Shown here: positions 1 to 3,762 of the stretch, one piece after another | How positions within the stretch are numbered: position 1 is the first letter of the stretch | Layout: every line of letters begins with the position of its first letter | DNA from: Thermoplasmata archaeon | GTDB lineage: Archaea; Thermoplasmatota; DTKX01; GCA-020343715 | Length of the DNA: 5,171 bases | Direction: 5' to 3' | Assembly: GCA_020343715.1 (NCBI GenBank) | Contig: CP070808.1 | Span: forward strand, 286,597-291,767 | Position numbers and translations under genes: made by a program | The notes under the pieces: model-generated | Databases searched by the model: none | What the model was told of the DNA's origin: nothing | Seen by the model: the letters and a program-made list of their open reading frames with translations, nothing else

Positions 1-1513
1 CCACAGCAGGGTCGCCCTCCTCCTCGGCCTTCCGGAGGATGGAGCAGGCCCTGGTATGTGAGTACTGGATGAACGGGGCGGAGGCTCCCTCGAAGCTCAG
101 GGCCTCCTCCCATTTGAAGACCATGCTCTTCTCTGGCTGCACCCTCATTATGTTGTAACGGACCGCCCCCAGTCCCACGGCCTCGGCGATGGCGTCGATG
201 GCGGGCCCGTCCAGCTCGGGCCTCCTGGTCCGGGTGTCCTCCCTCGCCCTGTTGACGGCCTCGTCCATCAGGGCGTCCAGGTATACGCCGCGGCCCTCAC
301 GGGTGGACATCTTCCCCTCGGGGAGGGAGACGAAGGCGTAGAATACGGGCTCCACCTTGACGTTGGTGTCCATGATGTCAAGGGCCAGTTGGAGCTGGCG
401 GGCCTCCAGCTTGTGGTCCTCGCCCAGTACGTTGACCAGGCGGTCACCCTGCCGCTGCTTCCAGATGTGGTACGCCAGGTCCCGGGTGGTGTACAGCGAT
501 GTGCCGTCCTTCCTCCGGAACACGAACTTGGTGTTCCTCCCCTGGATGCCGAAGGACTCCAGCTCCAACGCCAATGCGCCGTCCTCCTCCTCCACGGTGT
601 AGTCGGAGGAGGCCAGGCGGTCGATGACACTTGACACGGTGCCGTCCAGCACGAAGGTGCTCTCGGAGACCACCTGGTCGTGATGGATGCCCAGGCGCTC
701 GAGGGATTCCTGGATGCCTCCGAGGCCCAGTAGGGCTGGCTCCCTCACGGCCTCCACCGCCTCGGCGTCGCCCGTCTCAAGCCGTGTCATCATCGACCTG
801 ACCTGGGCATCGATCCCCTCGTCCTTCTCAGCCATCTTGTTGGCCCTCTGGTAGTGTCCCACCACCACGTGGTCCGCCTTGCCCTCGACAGGGGCCTGTC
901 CCCCGTCCTGGTGGCTCCATCCCCAGTGCAGAAGGACGACCTGGCGGCCCATGTCGTTCAGGTAGTACTGGGTGGTCACGTCGTAACCCGCCATGCGCAT
1001 GACACGGGCCAGGGCGTCCCCCAGGATCGGGTTGCGGGCCCTGCCCACGTGTAGGGGGCCGTTGGGGTTCGCGCTGGTGTGCTCCAAGACGACCCTGGTC
1101 TGCTTGTCCTCCAGGGAGCCGTATCCGTCGCCGAGGGTCTGGGTCGCCCGGAGGGTCTCCTCGACCAGACGGCTCGGCTTGATGGCGAAGTTGATGTAGG
1201 GTCCTGCCAGCTGGGGAGGTTCCAGGTCCTCGGGGACCTTGATGATCGGGAACAGACGGAACGCCACGTTGTTCGGGGGGGCCTCGTAGAAACGGGTCAG
1301 CTGGAAGCAGGGGAAGGCGAAGTCGCCGTAGCCCACGGGCGGGACCTCTAAAGGGATGTCCGCCGAATGCTCCTTGCTGTCCACCGACACCGCCGAACCG
1401 GAGCCCTTGACGATCAGGTCCCGCCAGCCCTCCTCGCTCAGCTCCTCCATGGCGCTGGCGACGGTCCTGGACACCTGGTCGGCGAAGTAAGACATGGGGT
1501 CCCTGAGCACCAT
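1..1513 (-). CDS. argS: Arginyl-tRNA synthetase (ArgS), class I, C-terminus cut off by window edge
   Basis: Cytoplasmic enzyme that charges tRNA-Arg with arginine using ATP. The minus-strand frame is open from 1513 to the left edge, 504 codons. Counting from the second Met at 1495, residues 1 to about 110 resemble the ArgS N-terminal domain. The class I signature HTSANPNGPLHVGRARN is at about 139-155, with HVGR as the HIGH equivalent in the form common in archaea. The KMSKS equivalent KMSTREG is at about 395-401. The DALR anticodon-binding domain begins near 440 and includes QYSHTRACSIL (477-487). Full-length family members are about 560-600 residues, so roughly the last 60-90 are outside the window. 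Two in-frame Met codons are possible, 1513 (MVLRDPMSYF) and 1495 (MSYF). I chose 1513 because a box A-like element lies about 27 bases upstream, which suits a leaderless transcript. The family call is very secure; the start is not. Confidence 0.96.
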   Translation of the reverse strand, partial: MVLRDPMSYFADQVSRTVASAMEELSEEGWRDLIVKGSGSAVSVDSKEHSADIPLEVPPVGYGDFAFPCFQLTRFYEAPPNNVAFRLFPIIKVPEDLEPPQLAGPYINFAIKPSRLVEETLRATQTLGDGYGSLEDKQTRVVLEHTSANPNGPLHVGRARNPILGDALARVMRMAGYDVTTQYYLNDMGRQVVLLHWGWSHQDGGQAPVEGKADHVVVGHYQRANKMAEKDEGIDAQVRSMMTRLETGDAEAVEAVREPALLGLGGIQESLERLGIHHDQVVSESTFVLDGTVSSVIDRLASSDYTVEEEDGALALELESFGIQGRNTKFVFRRKDGTSLYTTRDLAYHIWKQRQGDRLVNVLGEDHKLEARQLQLALDIMDTNVKVEPVFYAFVSLPEGKMSTREGRGVYLDALMDEAVNRAREDTRTRRPELDGPAIDAIAEAVGLGAVRYNIMRVQPEKSMVFKWEEALSFEGASAPFIQYSHTRACSILRKAEEEGDPAV

Positions 1514-1518
1514 GGGCA

Positions 1519-1553
1519 ATCGAAGGGCCCTTGGCGTAGATAATGCCTTCGAT
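1519..1553. repeat. Inverted repeat ATCGAAGG-N19-CCTTCGAT flanking the argS box A
   Basis: Perfect 8-bp arms lie at 1519-1526 and 1546-1553 with a 19-bp spacer. The spacer contains the candidate argS box A; one arm falls at the TFB-element position and the other next to the expected transcription start. It could be an operator. If transcription starts further upstream, it could instead be a leader stem-loop ending 5 bases before the argS start codon. The arms are certain; a function is inferred. Confidence 0.4.
1537..1544 (-). promoter_or_regulatory. Candidate box A (TATA) of argS
   Basis: On the minus strand this reads ATTATCTA, six of eight matches to the archaeal box A consensus TTTATATA. 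Its centre is about 27 bases from the ATG at 1513, which puts transcription start at or next to the start codon. A purine-rich stretch (GAAGG) sits just upstream, where the TFB recognition element belongs. An alternative box A, GATAAA at 1593-1588 on the same strand, would give a leader of about 50 bases. Assigned by pattern and spacing only. Confidence 0.45.
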
Positions 1554-1581
1554 GGGCCTCCTCACGCTTAAGAATCCTCAC

Positions 1582-1593
1582 GAAAGGTTTATC
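1582..1593 (+). promoter_or_regulatory. Candidate promoter (GAAAGG + TTTATC) of the GAF-PAS-GAF gene
   Basis: GAAAGGTTTATC combines a purine-rich TFB-element-like part with a box A-like TTTATC. Transcription would start near 1615-1620, giving a leader of about 50 bases before the start at 1670. The same AAAGG plus TTTAT arrangement recurs before the VIT-VWA gene in this window, which supports a shared promoter style. On the minus strand the same bases (GATAAACC) could serve argS instead. Confidence 0.4.
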
Positions 1594-1617
1594 GCACCTG
1601 TGGGCGTTATCTGGATG

Positions 1618-1636
1618 GGTCCCCACTCTGGGGACC
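1618..1636 (+). other. Leader hairpin GGTCCCC-ACTCT-GGGGACC
   Basis: A perfect 7-bp inverted repeat encloses a 5-nt loop, so a stable GC-rich hairpin can form. It lies 33 bases before the sensor start and almost exactly at the transcription start predicted from the motif at 1582-1593. It could protect the 5' end of the mRNA or bind a regulator on DNA. No T-run follows, so it does not resemble an intrinsic terminator. Confidence 0.35.
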
Positions 1637-1660
1637 GAATACCTAACCCCGATATCCGTT

Positions 1661-1665
1661 GGTGG
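1661..1665 (+). promoter_or_regulatory. Ribosome binding site supporting the start at 1670
   Basis: GGTGG is part of the archaeal Shine-Dalgarno sequence GGAGGTGATCC. It sits 4 bases before the ATG at 1670, slightly closer than usual. The later in-frame Met codons at 1739 and 1769 have less convincing sites, which is why 1670 is preferred. However, the first 33 residues are Pro- and charge-rich and may not be part of the protein. Confidence 0.4.
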
Positions 1666-1669
1666 GTAC

Positions 1670-3289
1670 ATGTGTGCACCCGACCCGGAGCGCCGCCCTC
1701 CGGGGGATAGCCCGCCGGAGGAAGACCTTCCCCTAGTCATGCCTACGTCGGGAGATCGGGTCAGGCCCATGGAGGAGGAGCGGAAGGCCCTCAAGGTCCG
1801 CCTGGAGCTCCAACGCCTGGTGTACGACTTCTCCAGCAAGATGCGCGCCCAGCGTGACGTGGACTCCATCGGGCGGATCCTGGTGGAGGCCGTGTCGGAG
1901 CTGACGTCGTTCCGAAACGCCATCATCTCGGTGTTCGAGGAGGACGGGAAGACCCTCAGGGGCGTCGTTGGCTCTGGCCACAAGCGCACCTTCGAGATAG
2001 GTCAAAGGCTGGCAAAGTACCAGTTCCAGCGGGTCCGGATGGACGTCTCCCAGATCCCCCAGTACGTCCAGGCAATGGAGTCCGGTGAGATCTACTACCA
2101 CCGCACCAAGGAGGACATCGTCAACACCCTTCACTCGTTGACGGGCCTGAACCCTGGCATCCTGGAGATTATCAGGAGGACCACCAGGATGAACCTGGCC
2201 CTGACGGTCCCCCTGTACATAGGTAGCCCCGGCGAGGACATGGTCCCCCTGGGCTTCCTGGGCATCTCCTCCATCAAGAACAGAGTGGCCGAGGAGGAGG
2301 TCCAGGTGGTCCGCATCCTGGCGGACCAGGCCTCGTTGGCCATCTACAACGCCCTGCTCTTCGACCGGGTGAAGCGACAGGTGAGCCGGGCCAGGGCGTC
2401 CGAGGGCCGGTTCCGCCGCATCATGGACACGGCCCACGACATGATCATCTCCTACGGCACCGACGGGAAGGTCATATTCGCCAACAACGCCATCCGGGAG
2501 TCGAATCTCTACTCGATGACCGGCGAGCTCATCGACAAGCAGACCCTGGACCGGATCCACTCCCAGGACCAGGCCAGGCTGGTCGAGGCGTACCTGGGGC
2601 TTCAGGAGAACATCCCCATCCGCGGCATCGAGTACCGCATCCAGAACACGGAGGGCGAGTGGCTCACCCACAACCTCAACGCCGCCATTGTCCCCGACGG
2701 CAACGGCGACGTCAGCGAGGTGGTGGCCTTCATCAGGGACGTGACCCTGGAGAGGCAGAGGGAGAAGCAGGTGATCCGTCGCAACAAGGAGCTGGAGATC
2801 CTCAACTCCCTCATCATGAACCTGACGTCCTCCACAGACTACGACGAGATGATAACCAGGAGCCTATCGATCATAGCCGAGTTCACGGGAGCCGACATCA
2901 TCTCACTGATATCCATCGGTGAGTCATCGGGGGAGTCCTTGATGCACCTGGAGGGCCACTTGTGGGTGCCAGACGAGTACTTGGAGTTCCTGGAGAAGGC
3001 CTTCCCCAAGGTCCCCGCCACTGGCCTGTTCTCGGGCTCCGAGGTACAGGTCCTGAACGACCTTAACCAGCTACCTCCCGAGTTCAAACACTACATGGAC
3101 AAGTACGGCATCAAGTCCATACTCTCCGTACCGGTGGTCAGGATGGGGAAACCGACAGGTTACGTCATCGCGGGCCTGAAGGAGCCGTACAGCGTCGACG
3201 ACGAGTCGATAGCCATCCTGCACGCCGTGGGCGACCAGCTGGGACTGGTCCTCGAGACGGCCCGCCTGGTCCGGGATACCAGCGGTTGA
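1670..3289 (+). CDS. GAF-PAS-GAF sensor protein without an output domain
   Basis: 539-residue soluble protein with no signal peptide or membrane segment. Residues 1-33 are Pro- and charge-rich and probably disordered. A helix at about 34-60 leads into GAF domain 1 (about 45-235). A short helical linker joins it to a PAS domain (about 245-360; EGRFRRIMDTAHDMIISYGTD, then the PAC part from EYRIQNTEGEW to VVAFIRDVTLERQ). A coiled-coil-like linker (360-380) leads to GAF domain 2 (about 377-534), ending ARLVRDTSG. GAF and PAS domains bind small ligands or cofactors and mediate dimerisation. No histidine kinase H-box or ATPase, receiver, GGDEF, HTH or methyl-accepting module follows, and the 49 bp to the tRNA gene hold none. 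The only cysteine is Cys2, so cysteine-linked chromophore or Fe-S binding is unlikely. Later starts at 1739 or 1769 are possible. Domain calls are confident; ligand and partner are unknown. It may act through a separately encoded kinase or regulator, which is inference. Confidence 0.9.
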   Translation: MCAPDPERRPPGDSPPEEDLPLVMPTSGDRVRPMEEERKALKVRLELQRLVYDFSSKMRAQRDVDSIGRILVEAVSELTSFRNAIISVFEEDGKTLRGVVGSGHKRTFEIGQRLAKYQFQRVRMDVSQIPQYVQAMESGEIYYHRTKEDIVNTLHSLTGLNPGILEIIRRTTRMNLALTVPLYIGSPGEDMVPLGFLGISSIKNRVAEEEVQVVRILADQASLAIYNALLFDRVKRQVSRARASEGRFRRIMDTAHDMIISYGTDGKVIFANNAIRESNLYSMTGELIDKQTLDRIHSQDQARLVEAYLGLQENIPIRGIEYRIQNTEGEWLTHNLNAAIVPDGNGDVSEVVAFIRDVTLERQREKQVIRRNKELEILNSLIMNLTSSTDYDEMITRSLSIIAEFTGADIISLISIGESSGESLMHLEGHLWVPDEYLEFLEKAFPKVPATGLFSGSEVQVLNDLNQLPPEFKHYMDKYGIKSILSVPVVRMGKPTGYVIAGLKEPYSVDDESIAILHAVGDQLGLVLETARLVRDTSG

Positions 3290-3373
3290 GACGACGATAA
3301 CCCTGCACCGTCCATGGATTCTAATAGAAGGGGTGAGGTGGGGGCACTGGGATTCGAACCCAGATCAACGGGT

Positions 3374-3481
3374 ATCCCCCGACGGAGGGAGCGACCCTCC
3401 GGGGATATTACGGTCGCCGCTCCAGTTATTCATCATCGGTGCGGAGACCATCAGTATACCCGTGTAGCGTCATCCACGTAA
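3374..3481 (-). ncRNA. tRNA-Trp intron containing a box C/D 2'-O-methylation guide RNA
   Basis: Order on the minus strand: closing-stem arm TTACG (3481-3477); box C TGGATGA (3476-3470, divergent); guide 1 ACGGGTAT (3463-3456); box D' CTGA (3454-3451); box C' ATGATGA (3436-3430, perfect); guide 2 TAACTGGAGC (3428-3419); box D GCGA (3417-3414, divergent); closing-stem arm CGTAA (3412-3408). Guide 1 pairs 8 of 8 with 3375-3368, and the fifth base upstream of D' (G3459) faces C39. Guide 2 pairs 10 of 10 with 3488-3479, and the fifth base upstream of D (G3422) faces C34. Box C/D RNPs (L7Ae, Nop5, fibrillarin) methylate the nucleotide at that position. In Haloferax the tRNA-Trp intron does this for C34 and U39, so the role follows from homologous layout and exact guide geometry. 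Boxes C and D depart from RUGAUGA and CUGA but keep the GA residues of the kink-turn. Confidence 0.88.
3384..3400 (-). other. Hairpin in the 3' part of the tRNA-Trp intron
   Basis: GGAGGG (3400-3395) and CCCTCC (3389-3384) form a perfect 6-bp stem around the 5-nt loop TCGCT. It lies between the closing stem of the guide RNA and the 3' splice site. ATCCCC at 3406-3401 could extend it by pairing with GGGGAT at 3379-3374, but that would use the bases needed for the bulge-helix-bulge. It probably spaces the guide module from the splice site. Confidence 0.5.
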
Positions 3482-3562
3482 CTGGAGCCCGTGAGGATGC
3501 CTGATTACCCTATGCCCCCACGAGGGACGACGGGCCCAGTATTCCGGGGAAGGCTTGGCATG

Positions 3563-3570
3563 TATATGAA
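3563..3570 (-). promoter_or_regulatory. Box A (TATA) of tRNA-Trp
   Basis: The minus strand reads TTCATATA, seven of eight matches to TTTATATA. Its centre is 47 bases upstream of the first tRNA base, so transcription should start near 3540 and leave a 5' leader of about 20 nt for RNase P to remove. It is the best box A match in the tRNA upstream region. Confidence 0.6.
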
Positions 3571-3580
3571 GGCTTCGCCA

Positions 3581-3592
3581 CGACCTAGGTCG
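3581..3592. repeat. 12-bp perfect palindrome CGACCTAGGTCG
   Basis: Perfect inverted repeat without spacer, 10 bp upstream of the tRNA-Trp box A and about 180 bp before the VIT-VWA start. It could be a protein-binding site, but a GC-rich palindrome of this size can also occur by chance. No other copy was seen in the window. Confidence 0.3.
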
Positions 3593-3647
3593 GCCTAGAG
3601 AGCCCGCGGAAGGAGGGCGTACGGTGCCACAGTAACAAACAGAACCA

Positions 3648-3658
3648 GAAAGGTTATC
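3648..3658 (+). promoter_or_regulatory. Promoter-like motif GAAAGG + TTATC upstream of the VIT-VWA gene
   Basis: GAAAGGTTATC is one base shorter than GAAAGGTTTATC at 1582-1593. Transcription from it would start near 3680-3685, about 80 bases before the VIT-VWA ATG, so it could be a second, distal promoter. The palindromes at 3691-3698 and 3703-3718 would then lie in the leader. The box A match is weak. Confidence 0.25.
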
Positions 3659-3690
3659 TCGGATGGCGGACGAAGGAAGAGACGGGCTTG

Positions 3691-3698
3691 ACACGTGT
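3691..3698. repeat. 8-bp palindrome ACACGTGT
   Basis: Perfect palindrome 4 bp from the larger palindrome at 3703-3718. The centres of the two are 16 bp apart, about one and a half helical turns. On its own it is short enough to be chance; its position makes it worth recording as a possible secondary operator site. Confidence 0.25.
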
Positions 3699-3702
3699 TA
3701 GC

Positions 3703-3718
3703 ATGCTACATGTAGCAT
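3703..3718. promoter_or_regulatory. 16-bp perfect palindrome ATGCTACATGTAGCAT, candidate operator of the VIT-VWA gene
   Basis: All 16 bases are symmetric without a spacer, typical of a site for a dimeric regulator. It ends 7 bp before the box A at 3726-3733, overlapping or abutting the TFB-element region. A protein bound there could either block or recruit TFB/TBP. The stretch is distinctly more AT-rich than the surroundings. No regulator gene is visible next to it, so the binding protein is unknown. Confidence 0.5.
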
Positions 3719-3725
3719 AAAGGGG

Positions 3726-3733
3726 TTTATAGC
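3726..3733 (+). promoter_or_regulatory. Box A (TATA) of the VIT-VWA gene
   Basis: TTTATAGC matches six of eight positions of TTTATATA and is preceded by the purine run AAAGGGG. Its centre is 33 bases before the ATG at 3763, which predicts an mRNA leader of only about 5-10 nt. This agrees with the absence of a clear Shine-Dalgarno sequence between 3750 and 3762. Confidence 0.6.
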
Positions 3734-3762
3734 GCAAAGTCGAGTCCTGCCGGGGTTTCGAA

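Larger units (their letters stand above)
3339..3519 (-). tRNA. tRNA-Trp (anticodon CCA) with a 108-nt intron
   Basis: Read on the minus strand. The acceptor strands GGGGGCA (3519-3513) and TGCCCCC (3346-3340) pair fully, followed by discriminator A at 3339. The T arm is CTGGG-TTCGAAT-CCCAG. The anticodon stem is ACGGG/CCCGT, and its loop reads CTCCAG + A, giving anticodon CCA (3485-3483). The D stem is weak, with G-C pairs at 11-24 and 12-23 and G.U at 10-25. A15 and T48 can form the Levitt pair. Exon 1 is 3519-3482 (38 nt), the intron 3481-3374, and exon 2 3373-3339 (35 nt), so the mature tRNA is 73 nt before CCA addition; CCA is not encoded. The intron lies at the canonical archaeal site 37/38. 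A bulge-helix-bulge is possible, with central helix CTCC (3487-3484) pairing with GGGG (3379-3376) and 3-nt bulges AG|T and AT|A at the splice sites. Confidence 0.95.

Noticed and set aside
268..634. Several overlapping open frames on both strands within argS
   Set aside because: All lie inside the argS catalytic region, contain Arg/Ser/Trp-rich or low-complexity products, and lack start signals; they are a by-product of high GC.
828..1565. Minus-strand open frame starting with GTG at 1565, overlapping argS in another frame
   Set aside because: The Gly/Pro/Arg-rich product is typical of a shadow frame. The argS frame carries all catalytic motifs and is unbroken, so no frameshift need be assumed, although the GAGGAGG near 1555-1562 looks like a ribosome binding site.
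1733..2671. Long minus-strand open frame (312 codons) opposite the GAF-PAS-GAF gene
   Set aside because: It is the complement of a GC-rich coding sequence, shows no domain pattern, has low-complexity Asp/Val/Leu/Gly-rich composition, and overlaps a gene with three clear domains.
3319..3329. Short inverted repeat TTCTA-A-TAGAA between the sensor gene and tRNA-Trp as a terminator
   Set aside because: The arms are 5 bp with a 1-base centre, so no hairpin can form, and neither strand has the T-run expected of an archaeal terminator.
3470..3694. Minus-strand open frame (74 codons) overlapping tRNA-Trp exon 1
   Set aside because: It runs through the tRNA promoter, the 5' exon and the start of the intron, which are well supported as RNA; the peptide has no recognisable feature.
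3663..3701. 12-residue mini-ORF (ATG to TAG) upstream of the VIT-VWA gene, possible leader peptide
   Set aside because: It has no convincing ribosome binding site, lies too close to the promoter-like motif at 3648-3658, and archaeal attenuation of this kind is not established.
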